From contig ABHI01000001.1 of assembly GCA_000171875.1 (NCBI GenBank), positions 445,001-509,000 of the forward strand: DNA of 64,000 nt. The letters run 5' to 3'. This DNA is from Flavobacteriales bacterium ALC-1 (GTDB lineage Bacteria; Bacteroidota; Bacteroidia; Flavobacteriales; Flavobacteriaceae). Each line of letters begins with the position of its first letter. Position 1 is the first letter of the stretch. The position numbers and the translations under genes were made by a program. Of this stretch, positions 44,364 to 53,659 are shown piece after piece. The notes under the pieces are model-generated. The model did not search any database and was not told where the DNA came from. It saw nothing but the letters and a program-made list of their open reading frames with translations.

Positions 44364-46010
44364 ATGATACTAGGTCAAACTACCAGAAAAAACTTTACTC
44401 AAAACCCTAAGAATGATATTCTTTCTGGATTAACTGTTGCTTTAGCTTTAGTACCAGAAGCTGTAGCATTTGCATTTGTTGCAGGTGTAGACCCACTAGT
44501 TGGATTATATGGTGCTTTTATGATGGGAATTGTAACTGCTTTATTTGGTGGAAGACCTGGAATGATATCTGGCGCAACTGGTGCCATGGCAGTAGTAATG
44601 GTACATCTTATAAAAAAAGGAAATGATGTTGGACTAACCTTAGACATTCCAATAGATAATTTGGGTTTACAATGGCTATTTATTACACTTCTTTTTGTTG
44701 GTGGAATACAAATTCTTGCTGGAGTCTTTAAACTAGGAAAGTTTGTACGTTTAATTCCTCATCCAGTAATGATGGGATTTGTTAATGGATTAGCTATCGT
44801 TATTTTTCTTTCACAACTAGGGTTATTTAAAGAAACAATCGATGGCGAAAAAGTTTTTATGACTGGCAATGCGCTATACACTATGCTTGGTTTAATAGCA
44901 TTGACAATGGGTATTATGTACGGCTTACCTAAACTCACAAAAAAAATACCTGCTGCATTATTAGCAATAATTGTTGTTGCAGCAATAACAATTTTCGGAA
45001 AGTTAGATGTAAGCACTGTAGGTTCATTTATTAGAGATGGTGGTGGCGAAGGTTTACAAGGAGGTCTACCAGTATTTCAAGATCAAATATTTGGTTTATT
45101 TAATACCCTAGATGGTCACTTTTTAACGGTTATATTACCAACGGCTTTTATACTTGCAGCTATTGGATTAATTGAATCGTTAATGACATTGAATCTTATC
45201 GATGAAATGACAGAAACTAGAGGAAACGGAAACCGAGAATGTATCGCTCAAGGTGGCGCTAACATACTTAACGGATTCTTTGGTGGTATGGGCGGTTGTG
45301 CTATGATTGGTCAATCTATTATTAATGTAGATTCTGGTGGACGCGGAAGACTCTCTGGTGCGATTGCAGCTATAGCACTACTCTGTTTTGTATTATTTGG
45401 TGCTCCTTTAATTGAACAAATTCCTATTGCAGCTTTAGTTGGCGTAATGTTTATGGTAGTCATCGGAACTTTTGCTTGGTCTAGTTTTAGGATTTTAAGA
45501 AAGATCCCTATATCTGATGCTATCGTTTTAATTGCTGTATCTGCAATAACTGTATGGAAGGATTTAGCAATAGCTGTAGTTGCTGGTGTTATTATTTCTG
45601 CTTTAGTTTTTGCTTGGAAAAATGCCACTATGATTAGAGCACGAAAACGAATGCAACCAAATGGCACTAAAACCTATGAAATTTGGGGACCTCTATTTTT
45701 TGGTTCTATTCAGAATTTTAACTCTAAATTCGATGTAAAAAATGACCCTAAAAATGTCGAAATCGATTTTGTTGAATCTCGTGTTAGTGATCATTCAGCA
45801 TTAGAGGCAATTTTTAACTTGGTAAACAAATACGAAGCCGAAGGTAAATCTATTAAATTGAAGCATTTAAGCGAAGATTGTAAAATTCTTCTAAGAAAGG
45901 CAAGTCCTAAATTTGAAGAAGTTATTGTGGAAGATATAGACGACCCGCGTTATCATTTAGCTGCAGATCCTGAAAAGTTCACAAAACCACTTTCAGAATA
46001 TAAGATGTAG
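44364..46010 (+). CDS. SulP family anion transporter with STAS domain
   Basis: The 548-residue protein has the SulP start NPKNDILSGLTVALALVPEAVAFAFVAG, the PGMISGATGAMAVVM motif and a conserved LIESLMTLNLIDEMTETRGNGNREC segment before IANILNGFFGG-like text (residues ~260-310). Ten or more membrane helices are predicted. The C-terminal ~115 residues form a STAS domain (NVEIDFVESRVSDHSALEAI). SulP proteins carry sulfate, bicarbonate or other anions, usually with Na+ or H+; the substrate cannot be told from sequence. It lies alone between two terminators. Confidence 0.92.
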   Translation: MILGQTTRKNFTQNPKNDILSGLTVALALVPEAVAFAFVAGVDPLVGLYGAFMMGIVTALFGGRPGMISGATGAMAVVMVHLIKKGNDVGLTLDIPIDNLGLQWLFITLLFVGGIQILAGVFKLGKFVRLIPHPVMMGFVNGLAIVIFLSQLGLFKETIDGEKVFMTGNALYTMLGLIALTMGIMYGLPKLTKKIPAALLAIIVVAAITIFGKLDVSTVGSFIRDGGGEGLQGGLPVFQDQIFGLFNTLDGHFLTVILPTAFILAAIGLIESLMTLNLIDEMTETRGNGNRECIAQGGANILNGFFGGMGGCAMIGQSIINVDSGGRGRLSGAIAAIALLCFVLFGAPLIEQIPIAALVGVMFMVVIGTFAWSSFRILRKIPISDAIVLIAVSAITVWKDLAIAVVAGVIISALVFAWKNATMIRARKRMQPNGTKTYEIWGPLFFGSIQNFNSKFDVKNDPKNVEIDFVESRVSDHSALEAIFNLVNKYEAEGKSIKLKHLSEDCKILLRKASPKFEEVIVEDIDDPRYHLAADPEKFTKPLSEYKM

Positions 46011-46168
46011 TAATTTTATTTTTTATTTCATCTTAAATTTAATTTGGCTAGGCACTAAGGTTTAGTTCGTTACAAATTTGTTTTAACTATTTACACAATA
46101 AAAACTTGAAATTAATTGAATATCAATTAATTAGACTACCTTCACCACTTAATTTAATATATTTTAAT

Positions 46169-46360
46169 ATGAGTACTGGTACAGTAAAATTTTTTAATGA
46201 TTCTAAAGGTTTTGGATTCATAACAGAAGAAGGAAGCGACAAAGATCATTTTGTACACATTTCTGGTTTAGTAGATGAGATTAAAGAAGGAGACAATGTA
46301 GAATTCGATTTAACAGAAGGAAAAAAAGGTTTAAATGCAGTAAATGTAAAAGTTATATAA
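46169..46360 (+). CDS. Cold-shock-domain protein
   Basis: The true start is ATG 46169, giving the usual 63-residue CSD protein (MSTGTVKFFNDSKGFGFITE). RNP1 (KGFGFI) and RNP2 (HFVHI) are intact. The frame stays open back to a TTG at 46106, but the extra residues are not conserved. It binds single-stranded RNA and acts as an RNA chaperone. A ~158-base non-coding leader precedes it after the SulP gene, which would fit leader-based control of csp genes, but I cannot show that from sequence. Confidence 0.95.
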   Translation: MSTGTVKFFNDSKGFGFITEEGSDKDHFVHISGLVDEIKEGDNVEFDLTEGKKGLNAVNVKVI

Positions 46361-46388
46361 CTATATACCTTACAATCTTTTTAAGACT

Positions 46389-46420
46389 AAGGCCTATCTT
46401 ATAGATAGGCCTTTTTTTTG
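46389..46420 (+). terminator. Rho-independent terminator after the cold-shock gene
   Basis: The stem AAGGCCTATCT (46389-46399) pairs with AGATAGGCCTT (46403-46413) around TAT and runs into TTTTTTG. It lies 1 base from the stop of the convergent bestrophin gene. Confidence 0.88.
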
Positions 46421-46421
46421 T

Positions 46422-47483
46422 TTACATCTGAACATTCTTTTCTTCAGGAAATTGACTTGGAATTTCGCTCGGATCTTCATCTAACATTTGCCTTAAATCA
46501 ATTTCAATCCCACGAGCAATTGTAGATATAGGCACATCATTTGGCCCTCCTTCAAATGGGTTTTCACCTGTTCTAGCTAATCTTTCCATAGTATGAAAAG
46601 CCCATGAAACCACACCACAAAATGGTATTGCAATCCAAATAAAATATTTACCAACCAGAAAAAAATCATCAACCATAGTTTCTCCTATTTCAGCAAATTC
46701 AGGTATTAAGCCAAATGGCAATAAAATTGTAAATACCCGAGTTAAATATAATCCTAAGCTTGCATATTGTCGCGGGTAAGGAAAGTTCTTTATACGCTCA
46801 GATTTTCCTTGATGTGTAAAAAGAGATTCTAAAACATTTTCAAGTTCTAAAAATGAAAACTCCCATATGAGTCCTTTTTCTTTTAATTCTCTAATATGTT
46901 TAGATTGCAGATACAACAATGCTGTTTGCTTATTCCCTTTGGATAAAACATAAGCTCTCTCCTTTTCTGACAAATACATCATAAGATTATCTTTTAGAGT
47001 AGATACTTCTTCCGGAATGTGTATCATATTTCTCCACTCTTGATTGGTCTTAGCTTTATGTAATGTCTCCCATGTTTTACGTTGACGCATAGCATATCTC
47101 AAAGCAGTCATCCAAGCAATATGCCGATAAACAAGTGTTTTTTTATGCCCTTTTAAAACATCTTCAGAGACTGGGTTCTTACTATGTTCATTAGTAACCA
47201 TATCTTGCACTTTCATTCCCCAAGTTCTTGATGTATTTACTATTGCTCCCCAAATCATTCGAGCTTCCCAAATACGTCCATAAGCTGAGTTATTTTGAAA
47301 ACCAACTAAAAATGCCACAGCTGTACCTATTAATGCTACTGGAGTCCATGGTACATTTAAAAATGTAAACCCAAAAACTTTATACAGAACAGTAATTACA
47401 CCAGCATAAAAAAGGTAGATAAGGGTCTCACCTCTAGTCCATAAGACCATATCTTTTATTGAGTATCTCTTTTTTGTAAGCAT
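46422..47483 (-). CDS. Bestrophin family ion channel (paralogue 1)
   Basis: The 353-residue protein has the bestrophin core: VPWTPVALIGTAVAFLVGF, then NNSAYGRIWEARMIWGAIVN, with four membrane helices and a C-terminal phrase NPFEGGPNDVPISTIARGIE. Bacterial bestrophins form pentameric channels for cations or anions. It is the second gene of a two-paralogue unit, 13 bases after its partner. The gene ends 1 base from a shared terminator. Confidence 0.93.
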   Translation of the reverse strand: MLTKKRYSIKDMVLWTRGETLIYLFYAGVITVLYKVFGFTFLNVPWTPVALIGTAVAFLVGFQNNSAYGRIWEARMIWGAIVNTSRTWGMKVQDMVTNEHSKNPVSEDVLKGHKKTLVYRHIAWMTALRYAMRQRKTWETLHKAKTNQEWRNMIHIPEEVSTLKDNLMMYLSEKERAYVLSKGNKQTALLYLQSKHIRELKEKGLIWEFSFLELENVLESLFTHQGKSERIKNFPYPRQYASLGLYLTRVFTILLPFGLIPEFAEIGETMVDDFFLVGKYFIWIAIPFCGVVSWAFHTMERLARTGENPFEGGPNDVPISTIARGIEIDLRQMLDEDPSEIPSQFPEEKNVQM

Positions 47484-47496
47484 ATCAATTTAAAAT

Positions 47497-48600
47497 TTAC
47501 ATAATGATATCATTTTTCCATACATACGGTTTAGGTATATCGGTATCATCAATTAGTTGTCTAATGTCTATTTCAATGCCCCTACTCATATTGGTTATTG
47601 GCACATCATTCGGACCACCTTCAAAGGGATTTTCTGTATTTTCTCCAATAGCTTCCATTGTATGAAAAACCCAAGCTAACAATGTACTAAAAGGAATAGA
47701 AAACCATACAAAATGTTGCGCTATAAATTCTTGTATTCGATGAAGTGTTGACGAATGTGACACATGACTTTCTAAATCTTCGATAATATGTTCCCCAATA
47801 GACTCAAAACCTTCCATAATTCCAAAAGGTAAGAGGATAATAAAAATCCAAACAAACAAATAGTTCAAAGTAGCAAATTGTCTTGGGTAAGGAAAGTTTT
47901 TGATTCGCTCACTTTTCCCTTGAAGCGTATAAAATTCTTTAAGCATATTTGCCATTTCCATATGCCTAAAGTCTTCAATTAAGCCTTGCTGCATTAATTC
48001 TTTTAACCTACGAGATTGGACCCCTAATATTTGTGAAGGCTTATTTCCTTTAGCAAAAATCTCATCATATTCAGCATTAGATATATAAGGTTTTATCGCT
48101 TCTTCTATTGAAATTTCTTCTTCACAAACTCTAAATTGAGTTTCCCTAAACTCTCTATTAGATCTTGTGGCTTTTAAATGCATTTCCCATGGTTTATCTG
48201 CACGTAATTGATAACGCAAAGCCGTTAACCAAGCCACATGACGATGTACTAATTCTCTATGAATTTTAAATAAATATTCTTTAGATTTTTCTTCCTCACT
48301 ATGATCATTATTTATAAAATCTTTGACCATAATCGTCCATGTACGAGAGGCATTTACAATACCTCCCCAAATTTTTCGTGCTTCCCATAATCTGTCATAA
48401 GAGGCATTATTTTTAAAACTAACAATAAATGCCACAGCTGTACCTAAAACACCCAAAGGTAACCATGGCACATGCAACCATTTAAGTCCTACTACATCAA
48501 ATAAGAAAACTGGTATTGTGGCAAGAATCAAAAATAAAAAAATATGTCTTCGTGTCCATTTTATAACACCAGCGATAGGAAATATGCGTTTAGTATACAT
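47497..48600 (-). CDS. Bestrophin family ion channel (paralogue 2)
   Basis: The 367-residue protein has the same signature: VPWLPLGVLGTAVAFIVSF, NNASYDRLWEARKIWGGIVN, and NPFEGGPNDVPITNMSRGIE. It is close to its partner in the core and longer at the loop before the last helix (a HIIEDLESHVSHSSTLHRI segment is extra). The two genes are in one transcription unit and could form homo- or hetero-pentamers. Tandem duplication is the likely origin. Confidence 0.93.
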   Translation of the reverse strand: MYTKRIFPIAGVIKWTRRHIFLFLILATIPVFLFDVVGLKWLHVPWLPLGVLGTAVAFIVSFKNNASYDRLWEARKIWGGIVNASRTWTIMVKDFINNDHSEEEKSKEYLFKIHRELVHRHVAWLTALRYQLRADKPWEMHLKATRSNREFRETQFRVCEEEISIEEAIKPYISNAEYDEIFAKGNKPSQILGVQSRRLKELMQQGLIEDFRHMEMANMLKEFYTLQGKSERIKNFPYPRQFATLNYLFVWIFIILLPFGIMEGFESIGEHIIEDLESHVSHSSTLHRIQEFIAQHFVWFSIPFSTLLAWVFHTMEAIGENTENPFEGGPNDVPITNMSRGIEIDIRQLIDDTDIPKPYVWKNDIIM

Positions 48601-48707
48601 TTACCGAATTTTAAAATAGAAATATACAAATTCTAAAAAAGATTAAACTATCCTAAATAAATGTTTTATTGTTTACCTTTAAACAACCAATACTTCAACT
48701 ATTAAAA

Positions 48708-50003
48708 ATGAAAAAATATTATTTCTATTGCATAATCTTTGTGATAATCTCGTCAACTCTTTCAGCTCAGAATTTATCAAACACTGAAAAGAAAATTATT
48801 ACTTCTATTGAAAATAATAACGCTGAAGCTATTTCCTTCTTAAAAGAGGTGGTTAATATTAATAGTGGCACTATGAACCCTAAAGGCGTAAAGAGAGTTG
48901 GTATGGTTTTCAAAGAAGCTTTTGATGAAATTGATTTTAATACCTCATGGATTGAGATGCCTAAAGACATGAATAGATCTGGTCATCTCTTTGCCGAAAC
49001 ATCAGGAAACAAAGGAAAAAAGCTATTACTTATTGGACATTTAGATACTGTTTTTGAAGCCGACAGTCCTTTTCAAGAATTTAAAATGGTAAATGATAGT
49101 ATTGCACATGCGCCAGGTGGAAACGATATGAAAGGCGGAGATGTCATTGTGCTATATGCTCTAAAAGCACTACATGAGAACGGACTATTGAATGACGCAC
49201 AAATTATTGTAGCCTATACTGGTGATGAAGAGAGTACAGGAAAACCTTTAAGCATAAGCAGAAAGGATTTAGTAAATGCTGCAAAACGTAGCGATATTGC
49301 ATTAGGTTTTGAAAACTCTACGGGGTTTAATTATGCTACTGTTGCTAGAAGGGGTTCTTCTGGTTGGAAATTAGAAGTAACAGGCAAACGCGCACATTCA
49401 TCTGGAATATTTAATGAACGTGTTGGTGCTGGGGCCATTTTTGAAATGTCTCGCATACTTAATGATTTTTACACCAAAGTAAAAGGTGAAGAATATCTAA
49501 CCTTTAATCCTGGTGTGTTACTTGGAGGTACATTTACGGATTTAGATGCTATGACTAGCAAAGGCAATGCCTTTGGAAAAAGTAATGTAGTAGCACAAAC
49601 AGCTGTAGTTAAAGGTGGACTTCGTTTTATTTCTGAAGAACAAAAAGAAAACGCTAGAGCTAAAATGCGTGAAATAATTGCCAATAATTTACCACAAACC
49701 TCAGCAAAAATAACTTTTACAGATAGCTATCCTGCAATGGGCCCAACCGAAGGAAATAAAAATCTTTTGAACATTTTAAATACTGTTAGTCTTGACCTTA
49801 ATCAAGGTGAAGTACATGCTTACGACCCAGGAAAACGTGGTGCAGCAGACACATCTTTTGTGGCAGAATATGTAGACTGCTTAGACGGTTTAGGAACTAT
49901 GGGATCCGGAGCACATACACCAAAAGAAACCGTAAACCTAAAAACATTTGAAGCCTTAACTAAACGTGCAGCAATTCTGATTTATAGATTGATAAATCAA
50001 TAA
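48708..50003 (+). CDS. M20 family zinc peptidase (exported)
   Basis: ATG 48708 precedes a signal peptide (YFYCIIFVIISSTLSAQ); the frame opens earlier at TTG 48669, but those residues are not signal-like. The 431-residue protein has the metal-binding set of family M20: LLLIGHLDTVFE (His, Asp), GGNDMKGGDVI (Asp), YTGDEESTGKP (Glu pair), GFENS, and SGAHTPKETVNL (His). The dimerisation domain inset contains VTGKRAHSSG. It should release amino acids or cleave dipeptides in the periplasm. Its 3' end overlaps that of the E1 gene by 7 bases. Confidence 0.93.
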   Translation: MKKYYFYCIIFVIISSTLSAQNLSNTEKKIITSIENNNAEAISFLKEVVNINSGTMNPKGVKRVGMVFKEAFDEIDFNTSWIEMPKDMNRSGHLFAETSGNKGKKLLLIGHLDTVFEADSPFQEFKMVNDSIAHAPGGNDMKGGDVIVLYALKALHENGLLNDAQIIVAYTGDEESTGKPLSISRKDLVNAAKRSDIALGFENSTGFNYATVARRGSSGWKLEVTGKRAHSSGIFNERVGAGAIFEMSRILNDFYTKVKGEEYLTFNPGVLLGGTFTDLDAMTSKGNAFGKSNVVAQTAVVKGGLRFISEEQKENARAKMREIIANNLPQTSAKITFTDSYPAMGPTEGNKNLLNILNTVSLDLNQGEVHAYDPGKRGAADTSFVAEYVDCLDGLGTMGSGAHTPKETVNLKTFEALTKRAAILIYRLINQ

Positions 50004-52045
50004 TCTAATATCATTTCGATTTTAACCTTCACTTTCCCCGTCGAAGGAATCATAGTTTGTTCTAAAGTAGAATTTAAAGGAATCGCTGGCATATTTTCAC
50101 TACCAATAGTCATTACTGGGGCATCTAAGTATTTGAAACATTCTTCTTGAATTTTTCCAGCTAACGCTTTTGCAAAACTATTATTTGAAGGTTCTTCAGT
50201 TACCACTAAACATTTTCCTGTTTTCTTAACAGATGTCATGATCGTCTCTTCGTCAAGAGGATATAAAGTTCTTAAATCAATGATTTCGATTTGATCTCTC
50301 ATATCTAATTCACCTGAAGCATTGTAAGCCCAATGCACTCCCATACCGTAAGTAACAATGGTTAGGGTTTCAACCTCTTCTTGTTTCCAGATTTCTTGAA
50401 GCACCCAAGCTTTTCCAAAGGGAAGCACATAATCTTCAGCAGGCTCTTTTGAAGTTGCTGTTAACGTACCAGGAACCTTAGACCAATACAAACCTTTATG
50501 TTCTAAAATTACCACAGGATTAGGATCGTGATAAGCCGCTTTCATTAAGCCTTTTAAGTCTGCTCCATTACTTGGGTATGCTATTTTTATACCTCTAATA
50601 TTAGTAATCACACTTTCTACAGAAGATGAATGATAAGGCCCCCCACTACCATAGGCTCCAATTGGCACTCTTAATATCATAGAAACTGGCCATTTTCCGT
50701 TACTTAAATAGCAACTACGACTTACTTCTGTAAACAACTGATTTAAGCCTGGCCAAATATAATCTGCAAATTGCACCTCAACAATTGGTTTTAAACCAAC
50801 TGCGCTCATACCAACCGTAGAACCAACAATAAAAGCTTCTTGAATAGGAGTATTAAACACTCGATCGTCACCAAATTTTTGAGCTAAAGTTGCTGCTTCT
50901 CTAAATACACCACCAAGTCGTCCACCAACATCTTGTCCGTAGAGCAAACATTCTTTATGCGCTCTCATTAATTCTTCCACTGCAAATAAAGCACAGTCAA
51001 CCATCACTACCTTTTCAGCATCTTTTGGTTCTCGTGTACCTTTTTCTTCTGTAATTAGAGTTGGCACAAAATCGTGCGTAAATAAATCTTCAGGCTTTGG
51101 ATCTTCTGCTTGTAGTGCTTTTTTAAAATCTGAAGCTACTTTGGATTTGGCTTCATTTTCAATGTCTTCGACTTCTTTTGAAGAAAAACCATTATCTAAT
51201 AATTGCTGTTTTAAAACTGGATAAGGGTCACGAGAACGTGCTTCATCTAAATCATCACGATACCATTCCATACGTACTCCAGATGTATGATGATTTAATA
51301 AGGGTACTTTAGCATGTACTAAAAATGGTCGACGCTCTTCGCGTATCGTTTTAATCACTTTCTCTAGAGCTACATAACTTTCAATGAAGTTGGCACCATC
51401 AATCGAGATAGCTTCCAATCCATGAAATCCTGCTGCATATTCCGCTGCATTTTGAGCTCTAGTTTCCGCTTCATTTGCCGAAATATCCCAACCATTATCT
51501 TGTACTAAATACAGTATTGGCATTTGTTTTAATGCAGCCATTTGAAAGGCTTCTGCTATTTCACCTTCTGTAACTGAGGCATCACCCAATGAACATATAG
51601 ATATTGGATTTTCTATTGACTCATCATTTAATCCTTGTAATTCTTTATACTGCATTCCCATAGCAACACCAGTTGCAGGAATTGCCTGCATACCAGTTGC
51701 AGAAGATTGATGTGGAATTTTTGGTTTATTATTATCCTTCAAACTTGGATGCGAATAGTAGCTCCGTCCTCCTGAAAACGGATCATCTTTCTTTGCTAAC
51801 AACTGTAACATCAAATCATAAGGCTCTAAACCAAATGATAATAACATGGCATCATCACGATAATAAGGAAAGGCATAATCTTGTGGTAATACTTGTAATC
51901 CTAATGCAATCTGAATCGCTTCATGTCCACGAGAAGTAGCATGCACATATTTTGAAACTTGTTTAAAATTAGCCTCATATAATTCTGTCATAGCTTTTGC
52001 CGTACAAAGCTTTGAGAATCCTTGTTTTAAAATATCTTTTTTCAT
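49997..52045 (-). CDS. 2-oxoisovalerate-type dehydrogenase E1, alpha and beta fused
   Basis: The 682-residue protein joins both E1 subunits. Residues ~1-345 are E1 alpha (YVHATSRGHEAIQIALG, AIPATGVAMGMQ, and the TPP motif GDASVTEGEIAEAFQMA ... YLVQDN). Residues ~350-682 are E1 beta (YGQDVGGRLGGVF, FNTPIQEAFIVGSTVGMSA, IGAYGSGGPYHSS). It should decarboxylate branched-chain 2-oxoacids and acylate the E2 lipoyl arm. The frame runs back to 52126, but the ATG at 52045 is used because it lies one base after the stop of the PNPOx-like gene and gives the expected N-terminus. The E2 and the aminotransferase are in the same block; the E3 (lpd) is not. Confidence 0.93.
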   Translation of the reverse strand: MKKDILKQGFSKLCTAKAMTELYEANFKQVSKYVHATSRGHEAIQIALGLQVLPQDYAFPYYRDDAMLLSFGLEPYDLMLQLLAKKDDPFSGGRSYYSHPSLKDNNKPKIPHQSSATGMQAIPATGVAMGMQYKELQGLNDESIENPISICSLGDASVTEGEIAEAFQMAALKQMPILYLVQDNGWDISANEAETRAQNAAEYAAGFHGLEAISIDGANFIESYVALEKVIKTIREERRPFLVHAKVPLLNHHTSGVRMEWYRDDLDEARSRDPYPVLKQQLLDNGFSSKEVEDIENEAKSKVASDFKKALQAEDPKPEDLFTHDFVPTLITEEKGTREPKDAEKVVMVDCALFAVEELMRAHKECLLYGQDVGGRLGGVFREAATLAQKFGDDRVFNTPIQEAFIVGSTVGMSAVGLKPIVEVQFADYIWPGLNQLFTEVSRSCYLSNGKWPVSMILRVPIGAYGSGGPYHSSSVESVITNIRGIKIAYPSNGADLKGLMKAAYHDPNPVVILEHKGLYWSKVPGTLTATSKEPAEDYVLPFGKAWVLQEIWKQEEVETLTIVTYGMGVHWAYNASGELDMRDQIEIIDLRTLYPLDEETIMTSVKKTGKCLVVTEEPSNNSFAKALAGKIQEECFKYLDAPVMTIGSENMPAIPLNSTLEQTMIPSTGKVKVKIEMILDY

Positions 52046-52046
52046 T

Positions 52047-52496
52047 CTAAAATCCGTACATTTTTTTTGCACTTTCAATTTGATCTTCTTCTGTAGTTTC
52101 AGGGTACAGAATATATTTAGGTGCAATAATCGATTTAATTGATGTCACTCTAATCTCGATAATTGATGCAAATGGAAACTTTCCTTCTGTCATTTTCTCA
52201 AGAATATGCTCCATACCAGAGAATTCAGTTTGTGCTTTATCAATAATTCTCCCTTTACCTTTTATTTGATATCCTTTTTGAACCAAAATATCAATAAAAC
52301 TTATACAAGCATCAGCATTGTTTTTGATATTCTTAACTGATTGTGGCGATGCTATATTGGCAACAATTATTTTTTCTTCTCCATAAGCAGCGAAAATTTC
52401 TTTAGGAGAAACATTAGGAATATTATCAACTGATACTGTTGCTAGCCAGCAAAGCACACTATTCTCTATGGATTGGATAACAGGTTCTGTAAGCAT
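52047..52496 (-). CDS. Pyridoxamine 5'-phosphate oxidase-like flavin-binding protein
   Basis: The 149-residue protein is a split-barrel flavin-binding fold: SVLCWLATVSVDNIPNVSPK at the N-terminus, then EEKIIVANIASPQSVKNIKN and the KGKGRIIDKAQTEF region. These fit the PNPOx-like family in general; the true PdxH catalytic pattern is not clear. It may bind FMN, F420 or haem. It sits between ilvE (15 bases upstream) and the fused E1 gene (1 base downstream) and is part of the operon, but its contribution is unknown. Confidence 0.8.
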   Translation of the reverse strand: MLTEPVIQSIENSVLCWLATVSVDNIPNVSPKEIFAAYGEEKIIVANIASPQSVKNIKNNADACISFIDILVQKGYQIKGKGRIIDKAQTEFSGMEHILEKMTEGKFPFASIIEIRVTSIKSIIAPKYILYPETTEEDQIESAKKMYGF

Positions 52497-52511
52497 ATTT
52501 ACTTAATACTA

Positions 52512-53579
52512 TTAAGCTAATTCTTTTCTAGTTTTTAACATCCAACCAAACTTATCTTCGAGTTGACCTGTCTTTATAGCACTTAGTGTGTCATTAACTT
52601 CTATACCTACTGGGCTTTCATCTGAAACATGAATTGTTTCTCCTTCTAATCCTATTTCCTGTATATAGGCAATACCTACTGCAGTACCTGTTCCAAAAGC
52701 TTCTTCTAAGATTCCATTTTCTGAAGCCTCTATGATTTCATCAATCGTGATTTTTCGCTCTGTAACATTATAATTCATAGCTCTAAGCATTTCTATAACG
52801 CTAGCTCTTGTAATACCATGTAGTACTGACCCATCCAATTCTGGAGTAATAAATTCACCATTAATCTTAAAAAAGATATTCATTGTTCCTACTTCTTGAA
52901 TGTATTTATGCTCATCTGCATCTAACCACAATACTTGGTCATAGCCTTTAGCCTTAGCTAACTCTGTTGGTCGTATTGCTGCTGCATAATTACCTGCTGC
53001 TTTTGCTTCACCTGTTCCACCATGAGCTGCTCTGATGTATTGTTTTTCTGCCCAAAGTTTAATGCGTTTACTAAAAAATGGGCCAGCTGGTGATGCCATA
53101 ATTATAAATTTGTAATGCGTAGCTGCTCTCATACCAATAAAAGGCTCATCTGCATACATAAATGGTCTTAAATATAAAGCACTTCCTTGTTGTGGTGGAA
53201 TCCAATTATGTTCTAAACTCACCAATTCTTTTAATCCATCTACAAATAAATCTTCTGAAACATTAGGCATTCCCATGCGATCTGCACTCAGATTTAAACG
53301 CTTTGCATTTTGTTCTGGTCGAAATAGCATTGGCTCTCCTTCAGCATCTTTATAGGCTTTCATGCCTTCAAAAATAGCTTGACCATAATGTAAAGCCATT
53401 GCTGCTGGATGTGTTGGAATTAATCCCATTGGAACAATTCGTGGGTTTACCCATTCACCATTTTCAAAATCACAAATAAACATATGATCTGTAAATGTGG
53501 TTCCTAATGGAATATTATTAAAATCTAAAGTATTAACTCTAGATTTTTCTACTTTGGTTATTGAAATGTTAGGTTTCAT
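52512..53579 (-). CDS. ilvE: Branched-chain amino acid aminotransferase
   Basis: The 355-residue class IV PLP enzyme has GQAIFEGMKAYKDAEGE, FKRIKLWAEKQY-like substrate region, and GGTGEAKAAGNYAAAIR with the PLP lysine. VLWLDADEHKYIQEVGTMNI and HGITRASVIEMLR are also conserved. It moves the amino group between branched-chain amino acids and their 2-oxoacids. Because E2 and E1 of a branched-chain dehydrogenase flank it, the catabolic direction is likely. A dispersed palindromic repeat lies between it and the E2 gene. Confidence 0.95.
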   Translation of the reverse strand: MKPNISITKVEKSRVNTLDFNNIPLGTTFTDHMFICDFENGEWVNPRIVPMGLIPTHPAAMALHYGQAIFEGMKAYKDAEGEPMLFRPEQNAKRLNLSADRMGMPNVSEDLFVDGLKELVSLEHNWIPPQQGSALYLRPFMYADEPFIGMRAATHYKFIIMASPAGPFFSKRIKLWAEKQYIRAAHGGTGEAKAAGNYAAAIRPTELAKAKGYDQVLWLDADEHKYIQEVGTMNIFFKINGEFITPELDGSVLHGITRASVIEMLRAMNYNVTERKITIDEIIEASENGILEEAFGTGTAVGIAYIQEIGLEGETIHVSDESPVGIEVNDTLSAIKTGQLEDKFGWMLKTRKELA

Positions 53580-53593
53580 ATTCTTTATTTAGT

Positions 53594-53659
53594 TGTCATT
53601 GCGAGGACAAAGGACGTGGCAATCTCTTTCTGAGATTCTTCGCTTCGCTCTGAATGACA
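53594..53659. repeat. REP-like palindromic repeat next to the E2 stop codon
   Basis: The element is bounded by TGTCATT (53594-53600) and AATGACA (53653-53659) and has an inner stem AATCTC/GAGATT (53621-53626, 53632-53637). The phrase GTCATTGCGAGG and the CTTCGCTTCGCTC stretch are familiar from dispersed repeats in many Bacteroidetes and other bacterial genomes. It ends on the base before the E2 stop codon begins (53660), between ilvE and the E2 gene. Confidence 0.7.

Noticed and set aside
46106-46168. N-terminal extension of the cold-shock protein
   Set aside because: It begins with TTG, is not conserved in the family, and the MSTGTVKFF start at 46169 is the standard one.
49997-52126. Longer N-terminus of the fused E1 gene up to 52126
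   Set aside because: The extra residues lie inside the PNPOx-like gene in another frame and are not E1-like; ATG 52045 sits one base after that gene's stop.
53594-53659. Single palindromic repeat as a CRISPR remnant
   Set aside because: Only one unit is present, with no spacers and no cas genes nearby; the sequence looks like a REP-type element.
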